A stretch of 64,000 nucleotides of DNA from Citricoccus sp. K5. GTDB taxonomy: Bacteria > Actinomycetota > Actinomycetes > Actinomycetales > Micrococcaceae. The stretch spans positions 513,147-577,146 of the forward strand of contig NZ_LR732817.1 of assembly GCF_902506195.1 (NCBI RefSeq), in the 5' to 3' direction. The notes beneath the pieces were generated by a model. The model did no database searches. It had not been told where the DNA came from and saw nothing but the letters and a program-made list of their open reading frames with translations. This document shows, piece by piece, positions 51,646-60,074 of the stretch (within the stretch, counting starts at the first letter, position 1; every line of letters begins with the position of its first letter). The position numbers and the translations under genes were made by a program.

Positions 51646-52205
51646 GCGGCCGCACCGAGGAAGTGGTCGCGAACGCGGGGCGCCAGCGTCTGGCCGCGTT
51701 CGGCGAGGTCCGCGGCGGTCAGATTGGCGATCGGATGCGGCATGAGGAGCACCGGGAAGTCCGGCCGCCCCTTGAGCCCGGCCATGGCACGTGACGTGAC
51801 CTCGAAGGCCTCCGTGCACAGGACCGCCACGGGCACCCCCCGCTGCTCCAACGCGATGCCGTCAGCGACAGCGGCGGCGCTGCAGGACCCGCAGTCACCG
51901 ACGCCGATCACCACCACGTCGCAGTCACGGATGAGGCCGTCCACCACGTCCTCGGCCAGGGGCATGGCGAAGTCCTGCTTCGTCATCCGGACCAGGTCGA
52001 CGTGGTCCGTCTCCGTCAGCACGGTGCCCAGGGCATCCAGGAGGGCAGCGGCATTGCGTTTCGTGTTCTCCAGCAGGCCCACGCGTTTGCCCCGGAGGGT
52101 CTCCACCGGGGGCGCCGCGGCCGCCTGGATGGTGGCGACCGGTCCGCTGGGACGGCCTCTGCTGCTCATACTGCTGATGGTGGGGTCAAGGATCCCGGCC
52201 GTCAT
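51642..52205 (-). CDS. UGSC-family protein, cysteine form (CGSC motif)
   Basis: 187 residues. The central motif VVIGVGDCGSCSAAAVADGIALEQRG places Cys105-Gly-Ser-Cys108 where selenoprotein relatives carry Sec-Gly-Ser-Cys; the codon here is TGC, so this is the Cys homologue. Other family features are ILDPT at the start, KRVGLLENTKRNA, and LLMPHPIANL near the end. The motif follows a beta strand, as in a redox-active loop. ATG 52205 is chosen because GGAGG lies exactly 5 nt upstream; two earlier in-frame ATGs lack this. First gene of the operon with the partner protein and SDR. The physiological substrate of the family is not established. Confidence 0.75.
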   Translation of the reverse strand: MTAGILDPTISSMSSRGRPSGPVATIQAAAAPPVETLRGKRVGLLENTKRNAAALLDALGTVLTETDHVDLVRMTKQDFAMPLAEDVVDGLIRDCDVVVIGVGDCGSCSAAAVADGIALEQRGVPVAVLCTEAFEVTSRAMAGLKGRPDFPVLLMPHPIANLTAADLAERGQTLAPRVRDHFLGAAA

Positions 52206-52284
52206 GGCTTCCTCCATCCTCGCGGCAGCTGCCGCAGTCTCGTCCGGCAACTATGACCGGGGTGGAGGCTCTCATCGGGGTGGA

Positions 52285-52299
52285 TTCCAAGCGATGGAA
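52285..52299. promoter_or_regulatory. IclR-type operator candidate, copy 2
   Basis: TTCCA-AGCGA-TGGAA lies 80 bp upstream of the UGSC start. It shares both half-sites, the 5-nt spacing and the GCG centre with the palindrome at 48430-48448. Confidence 0.55.
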
Positions 52300-52388
52300 G
52301 ACCTACGTGTGCCACCGACGTCTGCGCAGGTCCGGACTCTGTGGAAGAATGGGTTGCCGGTCCGCGACGACCGTTCGACGCCGACCCT

Positions 52389-52463
52389 TCCGCCCTGGTG
52401 TAACGGCAGCACGCCAGCCTTTGGAGCTGTGCAGTATAGGTTCGAATCCTATGGGCGGAACCA
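52389..52463 (+). tRNA. tRNA-Gln (anticodon UUG), CCA encoded
   Basis: Cloverleaf folds completely: acceptor TCCGCCC/GGGCGGA, D-arm GTGT...GCAC, anticodon stem CCAGC/GCTGT (one C-U mismatch at the base), loop CTTTGGA giving TTG, a five-base variable loop, and a perfect T-arm ATAGG-TTCGAAT-CCTAT. Discriminator A is followed by genomic CCA (52461-52463). In relatives tRNA-Gln follows the ABC-F gene and precedes glmU; here catabolic and LuxR genes flank it, so the site may have received insertions. Confidence 0.95.
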
Positions 52464-52693
52464 CGCGTCAGGGAGAACTGGCCGATGCATCGTCCCGGCC
52501 CGATGTCAAGGGTTAAGTCTGAGGGTTGAATTCACCCCGGCACACCCCATTCCCGTGGACGAACCTTCCGCTCCACACCGGCGCTCCATAGTATGTGGTG
52601 GCTAGAGGCATCCCCGCCCCTTGACCGCCGTTCACCCGGCGGTCCGTCCGGATCCCCCTCCGGATGGACAGTACTGAACCGGAAGCTCACAAC
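52464..52693. other. Spacer between tRNA-Gln and the first LuxR gene, with two hairpins
   Basis: No gene is seen in these 230 bp. Near its right end GACCGCC/GGCGGTC (52623-52644) and TCCGGA/TCCGGA (52647-52664) form adjacent hairpins just before the start of the first LuxR gene. They may end upstream transcription or form a leader. Confidence 0.35.
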
Positions 52694-55405
52694 ATGCAAC
52701 CGTCTCCAACGTCCCCATCCATCGCGCCCGAACGGCTCGTCACCGAATCCCCCTCAGACGAGCAGGACCAGCCCCGACGTCCCGGCCCCACACCGGGCAT
52801 CCACCTCACCGGACGGCCGGCGTCCGTTGCCGTGGCCATCGCCGACCTGGCACCGCTCGACCTCTCCTGGCTTGACCCGGGGGCAGATGGCCGCTGGATG
52901 GAATCCCCGGACGAGGCGACCCGGGCCCTCGGCAGGATCCTGACCGGCCACGGTGCCGGTGGGGCGATCGTGACCGGCGAACTCGGTGATCGCCGCGAGA
53001 CCATCGAATCAGCGCTTTCAGAGGTCAGCCCGGACCGCTCGGTCTTCCGGCTCCATGGCAGCTCCTTCGCGGCGACCACCCCGTACGGAGCCCTGGCCAT
53101 CCTGCTCTCGGGGCTGAACGAGGCGCCCCCGGCCAACATCCACGGCATGGTCCGCGCCCTGGCGGACTATCTGGGATCGCCCGGAGGTCAGCCGGCCATC
53201 GTGATCGTGTCCCAAGCGGATCAGATCGACCCGGACACCATCACCGTCCTGGCCCAGCTGTCCCAGATCAACCGCATCACCCTGGTGGTGCACTGCGACC
53301 GGCCGACGGAGGTCCCCGTCGACCTGGCGGCCCTGCGCCGCTTGGGGACCCTGACCGGGATCACCGTCTGGCCGCTGACTCCCACGGCCAGTCACGGTCT
53401 GCTCGAAGAGGTGCTCGGGGGAACCGTGTCCCGCTTCGCCTCGACCGTGCTGTGGCAGCACAGTTCGGGGTCCGTCCATCGCTTGCGGCAGCTGGCCCGC
53501 GACTGCGTGGTCTCCGGGAAGCTGCGGCGTATCGACTCCAGTTGGGTCCTCGCCCCGGGACCGCTGCCCCGCTCCACGTCGGGAGGGGCCTCGACCGCGG
53601 TGCTGCGTGACCTGCCGGTGCGCCACCGAGCCCTGCTGGAAATGCTCGCGATCTGCGGGCCCATGCGCGTCGCTGACCTCATCCACACGGGCTTCGCCGC
53701 CGAACTGGACGACCTCGAGGACGACCGGGTGCTCGAGATCAGGAACGACCACAGCGGTCGGCTGGCCCTGGTCACGTCCGTCCAGGCGGCAGAGATCCTG
53801 GCCGCCATCGAACCGGACCGTCACCGCGAACTGGCCAGCACGCTCGAGGCCCTCGACCCCGGGTACCTCAGTGTGCTCCGAGCGGCCCAGGATCTGGTGG
53901 CCATCGGCGACGCCGAGGGAGCCATCTCCCTCTTCGCCGAGGTCGGCCGAGCCTCGGGCGGCCAGCAGCGGGCCTCCCTGGCGTCCGGCAGGATCCACCT
54001 GGCCTGGGCAGAGTCACAGGCACGGGCCGTGGTGGGAGACCTGGACGGCGCCGAAGCCGTGATCCGCCGATCCCCGGAACATTCCTCCGCCGTGCTCGGT
54101 GTCCAGGCCGCGGCACTGTCCGTAGCCCGCGGAGACCTCCGTAAGGCCTTGTCCCGCTTGGAGTCGATCTCCGCCGACCACCGTCCGGAGCTGCTCGACG
54201 CCGGCGGCGCCTTCTTCACGGGCGAGGCCGTTCACTTCCGCGCCAGGTCCGTGCGTGCCGAAGCGCTGGCCATGGCAGACGACCAGGCCGGTGCCCTCGA
54301 CCTCGTGGTCTCGGTGGACCGGGAACTCACCGGATTCCGGACCCTCGGGATCATCAATGACGTGCTCAGCCCCTACGAGCGGGCAGTGGTGGCGGACTCC
54401 ATGCTGACCGTCCTGCTGACCTGCGGCCAAACTCAGAGGTGCCGGGAACTGGCCGAGGCCATCCTGGCCGGCAGGCATGGAAACCCCCATGCGGTGTTGT
54501 ATGCCGACCTCGTCATCGCCGCCCTGGACGCCATGACGGGTTTCCGTGAGCGAGCCGCACTAGGGGCCTCACACGCGGCAGCCCAACTGGAGGTGGCCGG
54601 CCGACCCCAGGACCTCCAGTTGGCGCTGGCCATCCAGGCCTACTGCGCCACGGACCGGAACGACCCGTCCGGTGCGGACGCCTCGCGACTGTTGGACGCC
54701 CGGGCGGAGGGCCATCCTCGAGTAGCGGCGGCCTCATCCTTGGGACGGCTCGGTTGGTTGGCCGAACTGTTCCTGGCCTGGTCCACGGGTGAGATCCACT
54801 CCACCCGGGCGCGGACAGCGAGGATCCTGGCACTCGCGGACCGGGCCGCCGCGGACGGACTCTACGCCGTGGAATTCTATGCGGTGGCCAGTGCCTTCCA
54901 GTTCGGTGAGACCTGGCTGGCACCGCGGCTCGCCGAGACGGCTGCCAGTACCCAGACGCTGACCTCAGGACCGAGTCTGCTGATGGCCCGCTCGGTGCTC
55001 GAGGGCGATCAGGACCTGCTGTACCGGTCCCTGGAGCAGCTGGCGGCGGCCGGTCTCGCGGCGCACGTCGAACGAATCAACTCGCCCCTGCTGAAGGACC
55101 TGCCGCAGGCCCAATTGCGGCGGCTGGCTGAGACCGCGGCCGCCGCGGGGCGCAGGGGCGGCGCGGAGACCGAGGACCCGGAGGGAGAGCCGGACTGGAT
55201 GGTTGACCTGACCCGCCGGGAGAAGGAGATCTCGCGGCTAGTGGTGGCGGGCAAGAGCAATGCCATGATCGCGCGGATCAGCGGTATCTCCATCCGGACG
55301 GTGGAAGGACACCTGTATCAGATCTACGCCAAGCTCCAGCTCAAGGGCCGGGCCGAACTGACCCGCCTGGCAGCGGCGCACGCCCCGCAGCGGAACGCAT
55401 CATGA
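52694..55405 (+). CDS. Large LuxR-family (LAL-like) regulator with degenerate Walker A
   Basis: 903 residues. The C-terminal LuxR helix-turn-helix (about 845-900) reads DLTRREKEISRLVVAGKSNAMIARISGISIRTVEGHLYQIYAKL, interrupted only by numbering here. The N-terminal part aligns in layout with the ATPase of LAL regulators, but the P-loop position is GELGDRRE (about 95-102) without GKS/T, so ATP binding is doubtful. The middle ~500 residues are helical, TPR-like. ATG 52694 has GGAAG 8 nt upstream; ATG 52664 lacks a site. The stop overlaps the next LuxR gene (ATGA), whose Walker A is intact, suggesting a hetero-regulator. Confidence 0.8.
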   Translation: MQPSPTSPSIAPERLVTESPSDEQDQPRRPGPTPGIHLTGRPASVAVAIADLAPLDLSWLDPGADGRWMESPDEATRALGRILTGHGAGGAIVTGELGDRRETIESALSEVSPDRSVFRLHGSSFAATTPYGALAILLSGLNEAPPANIHGMVRALADYLGSPGGQPAIVIVSQADQIDPDTITVLAQLSQINRITLVVHCDRPTEVPVDLAALRRLGTLTGITVWPLTPTASHGLLEEVLGGTVSRFASTVLWQHSSGSVHRLRQLARDCVVSGKLRRIDSSWVLAPGPLPRSTSGGASTAVLRDLPVRHRALLEMLAICGPMRVADLIHTGFAAELDDLEDDRVLEIRNDHSGRLALVTSVQAAEILAAIEPDRHRELASTLEALDPGYLSVLRAAQDLVAIGDAEGAISLFAEVGRASGGQQRASLASGRIHLAWAESQARAVVGDLDGAEAVIRRSPEHSSAVLGVQAAALSVARGDLRKALSRLESISADHRPELLDAGGAFFTGEAVHFRARSVRAEALAMADDQAGALDLVVSVDRELTGFRTLGIINDVLSPYERAVVADSMLTVLLTCGQTQRCRELAEAILAGRHGNPHAVLYADLVIAALDAMTGFRERAALGASHAAAQLEVAGRPQDLQLALAIQAYCATDRNDPSGADASRLLDARAEGHPRVAAASSLGRLGWLAELFLAWSTGEIHSTRARTARILALADRAAADGLYAVEFYAVASAFQFGETWLAPRLAETAASTQTLTSGPSLLMARSVLEGDQDLLYRSLEQLAAAGLAAHVERINSPLLKDLPQAQLRRLAETAAAAGRRGGAETEDPEGEPDWMVDLTRREKEISRLVVAGKSNAMIARISGISIRTVEGHLYQIYAKLQLKGRAELTRLAAAHAPQRNAS

Positions 55406-58071
55406 CGGCAGCCGCCCGGGGGCGGCGGGTCCCTCCGCGGACCCTGCCGCGCAGGACGCCGGAAGTCGAGATCCTGGTGGACATCCTGCAGGGCGACCGC
55501 TTCGCCGGTGCCGTGATCCTCGGCGGACCTGGCATGGGCAAGTCCTCCCTCGTCCAGACCGCACTGGAGATCAGCGGACGCACGGCAGAAGTGCAGACCG
55601 TCCAATGCAGTCCCAACCTGCGCGAGGTGCCGTACGGCGCCCTGACACCGCTGCTCGCCGCGCTGCCCGAGCTCAGCACCCCCGTGGAGGTGCTGCGCGC
55701 CCTGCAGCAGTTCGGACAGGACCCCGTGATCGTGGTGGTGGACGTCCAGCACCTGGACGCTGCCAGTGCCTTCGTGCTGGCGCAGCTCGTGCAGAACCGG
55801 GCCGCCACGCTGCTGACGATCGGGACCGGCTCGCTAAGCCGCGAATCGGGCATCGCGGCCCTGGCGGACACCGGGGTGCTGAGCACCATCCACTTGGAAC
55901 CCGCTGATCTGAACCAGGTCCGGCGGCAGTGCACGGGGGTGCTTGACGGGCCGCTGACCGAGGCCGCCGTGCGGACCATCCACGGGATGACCGGCGGCAA
56001 CCCCCGGCTGATCAACGCCTACCTGGCCTCCGCCCATGACCAGGGGATCCTCGTGCGGGCTCCGAAGGGGGCGGCGCTGCCGGGGAGGCCGGCGCCGTGG
56101 ATGCTGCTGCGGGCCGCACCGGATCCGGACGGACGGCTCATCGACACGGTGGAGGCCATGCACGGTTCCCTGCTGCCCGGCGAACGCGAGACACTCGATC
56201 TGGTGGCCCTGGCCGGGTGGGCTCCGAGGTCCCTCCTGCGAACGGTGGCAGGGGAGCACGTCCATGACCTGCTCGACGCGGGCTTCCTCCGCTCGGGGGA
56301 TTCCCCAGACACGGTGGGCCCGGCCGCGGTCATCCATGCCGAGGTGCTGCGGACCCGCATCCCGCCGGGACGCAGCTACGAGTTGTACAAGAGGTGGCAT
56401 GCGGCGGGCGGCAATGCAGCAGAGCACCGGACGGCCCGCAGCGTCCTCTGGGCGCTGGAATGCGGACAGCCCGTGCCGCTCAGCGAGATCATGGACGCCG
56501 GCTACCGCGCCCTGCAGGCCCAGGACTGGCCCACCGCCCGCGCCATGGCCCCCCTGCTGTCCGAGTCACAGGATCCACGGGCGGCCCTACTCGTGTCCGA
56601 GCTCATGCTCGTGGGCGGACGGACGTGGGCGGCCAGCACGGAACTGGAGGAACTGACGGTCCGGACCACGGATCCGAACCTCAGGTTGGAGGCTGTCAGC
56701 CTGATGGCCCTGAACCGGGTGCGGACCGGGGAGGCGGCCAACCCCTGGGCCGCCCTGCCCGCTCTGATGGCCGAGCTCAGGGAGCGGTTGCCGCAGCACA
56801 CCGTCACCCCGCCGTCCCTGGCCACGCTGGTGGACATGCTGATCCATGACGCCGTCCACCTGCACCGGCCCGAACTGCTGGAGCAGGCCCGGCTCCTGGT
56901 GGAGGACCCGGAGACCACGGACTTCACCCGGGCCATCATGCTGCTCATGCAGGCCGATGCCCTCGCCATGGCCGGACAACCGGATGCGGCCATCCCGGCC
57001 GCGGAGCGGGCCTTCGAGCTGGCGGCCACCGTTCCGGTCTTCTCCGCCCGGTTCGGGCTGGACGCGCTGGTGTACCTGGTGCTCGCCTACACCTCCGCCG
57101 GATACACGGACCGGGCCAGGGCCGTCCTGCAGGGCCAGCAGGGTCAGCCGGGCCTGGAACCACGCCAGTGGCATGAGCGGTCCGGCACCGTCCTGATCCT
57201 GCAACACCTGGTCGAGACCGGCGGCGGGACGCCGGTGCAGGCCTCCGCGTGGCTGGAGGACGCCGTTGTTGAGCTACGGCACCACGATCCCGTCCAGATG
57301 CTCCCGCTCGCCGAGGCCCTGCTGGCACCGCAGCGGGCCGCCGTCACCGTGGGCCTGCCCAGTCCCACCGCCGAGGAGCGTGCCGCGGGATCGACCTGCG
57401 GCCCGGAGAGCCGCTGGCTGATGTCCCTGGCCCTGTTCAGCATCGCCGAGGACCGCAATCCGGATGCCGCGGACGAGGGACCACCGCTGTGGCGCCGGGT
57501 CCTCGATGACCCGCGGCTGAAGCAGGACCCTGTCATCCGGCAGGAGATCCTGCTCAGCCTCATCCTGCTGCGGGACCCCGTGGACCTGGACGAGGCCCTG
57601 CTGGAGGAATTGCACGGCATCGCCACGGTCACGCAGGGGCCGCGTTCAACGGCCATCGCCCGGGCACTGGACCCGTCCCTGGCGCGGGACCCGCGGGGAC
57701 TGGCCGAGGCCGCCGAGGAGACGGCTGCCACAGGGGCGTTCCTGCCGGCGGCCCTCTGCTGGTCCCGGCTGATCCTGCTCCACCACCGGGCCGGCGACCT
57801 GCGCCGCCGGGGGGAAGCACTCCGGCGGCTCAAGCACCTGCAGGTGCGGTCCGGGCTCGACTTCCCGCCGTACATCGCCGGGGCCCTGGCTCTAGGCGAG
57901 CTGACCGCACGCGAACAGGAGATCGTGGACCTGGCCGCCCAGGGACTGAGCAACGCCGCCGTGGCAGAGAAGCTCTTCGTCTCCCAACGGACCGTGGAAG
58001 GACACCTGTACCGGGTGTTCACCAAGCTGGGCATCGCCGACCGATCGGAGCTGCGGGACCTCCAGTTCTGA
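55402..58071 (+). CDS. Large LuxR-family (LAL) ATPase regulator
   Basis: 889 residues. STAND-type ATPase region with Walker A LGGPGMGKSSL (about 40-50) and a Walker B-like IVVVDVQHLD, a long helical TPR-like middle, and a C-terminal LuxR helix-turn-helix (about 830-885: ELTAREQEIVDLAAQGLSN then VSQRTVEGHLYRVFTKL). Such proteins act as signal-gated transcription activators. The start overlaps the previous regulator's stop by 4 bp. Both regulators precede the exopolysaccharide operon in the same orientation, so they may control it, although a terminator lies between. Confidence 0.88.
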   Translation: MTAAARGRRVPPRTLPRRTPEVEILVDILQGDRFAGAVILGGPGMGKSSLVQTALEISGRTAEVQTVQCSPNLREVPYGALTPLLAALPELSTPVEVLRALQQFGQDPVIVVVDVQHLDAASAFVLAQLVQNRAATLLTIGTGSLSRESGIAALADTGVLSTIHLEPADLNQVRRQCTGVLDGPLTEAAVRTIHGMTGGNPRLINAYLASAHDQGILVRAPKGAALPGRPAPWMLLRAAPDPDGRLIDTVEAMHGSLLPGERETLDLVALAGWAPRSLLRTVAGEHVHDLLDAGFLRSGDSPDTVGPAAVIHAEVLRTRIPPGRSYELYKRWHAAGGNAAEHRTARSVLWALECGQPVPLSEIMDAGYRALQAQDWPTARAMAPLLSESQDPRAALLVSELMLVGGRTWAASTELEELTVRTTDPNLRLEAVSLMALNRVRTGEAANPWAALPALMAELRERLPQHTVTPPSLATLVDMLIHDAVHLHRPELLEQARLLVEDPETTDFTRAIMLLMQADALAMAGQPDAAIPAAERAFELAATVPVFSARFGLDALVYLVLAYTSAGYTDRARAVLQGQQGQPGLEPRQWHERSGTVLILQHLVETGGGTPVQASAWLEDAVVELRHHDPVQMLPLAEALLAPQRAAVTVGLPSPTAEERAAGSTCGPESRWLMSLALFSIAEDRNPDAADEGPPLWRRVLDDPRLKQDPVIRQEILLSLILLRDPVDLDEALLEELHGIATVTQGPRSTAIARALDPSLARDPRGLAEAAEETAATGAFLPAALCWSRLILLHHRAGDLRRRGEALRRLKHLQVRSGLDFPPYIAGALALGELTAREQEIVDLAAQGLSNAAVAEKLFVSQRTVEGHLYRVFTKLGIADRSELRDLQF

Positions 58072-58107
58072 ATCGCAGCACGAGCGCGTCCGGATCCCGG
58101 ACCACCT

Positions 58108-58142
58108 GAGGCACCCGCCCCCACCTGAGGGGAGGGTGCCTC
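58108..58142 (+). terminator. Intrinsic terminator after the LuxR pair
   Basis: GAGGCACCC (58108-58116) pairs with GGGTGCCTC (58134-58142), with an inner CCCC/GGGG pairing, followed by TCTCGTTT. It lies 37 bp after the second LuxR stop and separates the regulators from the polysaccharide operon. Confidence 0.8.
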
Positions 58143-58445
58143 TCTCGTTTGCGGCCGGACCAGTGTGGACGGCGTCATTCCACGTGGGGGCCGGGTACCC
58201 GTAGGGAGCGGGCAGGTGTACCGCACGCGGTCCGCGGAAGCGAATCGAGTAGGCCGCTACGGGTGTGGACAGGGGCTTCCGAACCTACGCTCAAGGTGTC
58301 CGAACGGCAGGCCATCCCCCCGGCCCGCCTGAACGGTCACCGTCCGTCGCCACGCTCATGGGTGGCTCCCGCACCAACCCCCGGTGGGAGATCCGATGCA
58401 GTACTCCGTTGCCGCCGCGCGCCGGCATGGGCTTGGGAAGTGACC
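58143..58445. other. Upstream region of the polysaccharide operon
   Basis: 303 bp with no supportable gene, although the frame of the following gene stays open through it to 58149. The long GC-rich spacer probably holds the operon promoter; no clear -35/-10 pair was recognised. Confidence 0.3.
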
Positions 58446-60074
58446 ATGTCCCACGCCACCGAACGCTTGATCACACCGCACCACCCCGCCACGGGCATGG
58501 CGTCCCGGTCCCGACGCTCATCCCTGCGCAACGCCGTCCGCGCCATCCGCCCCCTCCGCACTCTCTGGGGAATCGGGCCCGCCGGCCGGCACCGCATCGC
58601 CGCCCCCGGCGGCACCGTGGAGGGGCCGGCCACGCTCCAGCTGACCGGCACCGTACCGGCCACCTACTGGCGGGACCGCTACCGGCGCAGCGTCCTCGTG
58701 ACCGACGTGGTCCTGGTCGTCCTGGCCACGGCTGTGGGCGGACATGTCTCCACACTGGCCTTCACCGACCCTGACCGGCCCGCCGTGGTGGTGGCCGGCG
58801 TCGTGGCACTGCTGTGGGTGGGCATGCTGCAACTGTTCCGGACACGCTCGGCACGCAGCATGGCCGTGGGGGCGACCGAGTACAAGCGGGTCCTCGACGC
58901 CACTGCGGCGACCGCCGGCCTCTACGCGATCCTGGCCCTGCTGGTGGGCGGAACAGGTGGTCGGTACTTCCTGCTCATCGCCTTCCCGGCCGGGCTGACC
59001 GGACTGCTGGCGGGGCGGTGGCTCTGGCGTGTGTGGCTGCACCGGCGGCGCATCCAGGGCTGCGCTCTGTCCGACGTCGTGGTGGTCGGCCAACCGGCCG
59101 ACGTGCAGTACGTGCTGCGCCAGATCGAGCGGAAGTCCGGTGGCGCCTACCGGGTGGTCGGAGTGGTCCTGGACGGGGAGGCCACGTCCGAGGACGAGGA
59201 GGAGACCTCCCTCGCCTCCCGTCACGCCCCCAGCTTCCTCGGCGTCCACCACGTCACCTCCGCCGTGGCACGCCTGCACGCCGACGCCGTGATTGTGGCC
59301 GGGGCGCTGACCGGCGGGAACCAGGCCATCCGTGATCTCGGCTGGTCCCTGGAGGAATCCCGGGCCGAGCTGATCCTGGTGTCCTCACTGACCAACGTGG
59401 CCGGCCCACGGATCAGCGTCCGCCCCGTGGAGGGGCTGCCGCTGATGCACGTGGAGCAGCCCACCTTCGACGGCGGGCGCCATCTGGTCAAGCGCACCAT
59501 GGACATCGCCGTCTCCGCCGTGGCGTTGCTGCTGATGCTGCCCCTCCTCGGGACCCTGGCGTTGATGATCCACCGGGACTCTCCCGGAGGGGTGCTCTTC
59601 GCCCAGACCCGCACCGGACGCCGCGGGCTGCCGTTCCGGATGTACAAGTTCCGCACCATGAGGGCGGACGCCGAGCAGCAGAAGGCCGCGCTCGCCCTCG
59701 CCAATGAGGGAGCGGGACCGCTGTTCAAGCTGAAGGACGACCCCCGGGTCACCCGGATCGGCACCCGGCTCCGGCACCATTCGCTGGACGAGCTGCCGCA
59801 GTTCTGGAATGTGCTCAAGGGGGACATGTCACTCGTCGGCCCCCGGCCCCCGCTGCCGGACGAGGTGGCTGCGTATGCCGGCCACGAGGGCCGCCGGCTG
59901 TTCATCAAGCCCGGACTCACCGGTCTGTGGCAGATCAGCGGCCGCTCAAACCTGGGGTGGGACGAAAGCGTCCGCCTCGATCTCTACTACGTCGAGAACT
60001 GGTCCGTCACGGGCGATCTACAGATCATGTGGCGCACCTTCAAGGTCATGATCCAACCCGAAGGAGCGTACTGA
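58446..60074 (+). CDS. Polyprenyl-phosphate sugar-1-phosphate transferase (exopolysaccharide priming enzyme)
   Basis: 542 residues. It transfers sugar-1-phosphate from a UDP-sugar to undecaprenyl phosphate, the first step of polysaccharide repeat-unit synthesis at the inner membrane. Four or five N-terminal helices and a CoA-binding-like middle domain lead to the bacterial sugar transferase domain (about 345-542) with KRTMDIAVSAVALLL, YKFRTMRADAE, DELPQFWNVLKGDMSLVGPRP and GLTGLWQISGRSNL, all family hallmarks. ATG 58446 has GGGAAG about 6 nt upstream. It shares a base with the next start (TGATG), beginning a tightly coupled operon. Confidence 0.93.
   Translation: MSHATERLITPHHPATGMASRSRRSSLRNAVRAIRPLRTLWGIGPAGRHRIAAPGGTVEGPATLQLTGTVPATYWRDRYRRSVLVTDVVLVVLATAVGGHVSTLAFTDPDRPAVVVAGVVALLWVGMLQLFRTRSARSMAVGATEYKRVLDATAATAGLYAILALLVGGTGGRYFLLIAFPAGLTGLLAGRWLWRVWLHRRRIQGCALSDVVVVGQPADVQYVLRQIERKSGGAYRVVGVVLDGEATSEDEEETSLASRHAPSFLGVHHVTSAVARLHADAVIVAGALTGGNQAIRDLGWSLEESRAELILVSSLTNVAGPRISVRPVEGLPLMHVEQPTFDGGRHLVKRTMDIAVSAVALLLMLPLLGTLALMIHRDSPGGVLFAQTRTGRRGLPFRMYKFRTMRADAEQQKAALALANEGAGPLFKLKDDPRVTRIGTRLRHHSLDELPQFWNVLKGDMSLVGPRPPLPDEVAAYAGHEGRRLFIKPGLTGLWQISGRSNLGWDESVRLDLYYVENWSVTGDLQIMWRTFKVMIQPEGAY

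Noticed and set aside
51880-51900. Selenocysteine codon in the UGSC protein
   Set aside because: Both motif positions are TGC (Cys) codons; no in-frame TGA.
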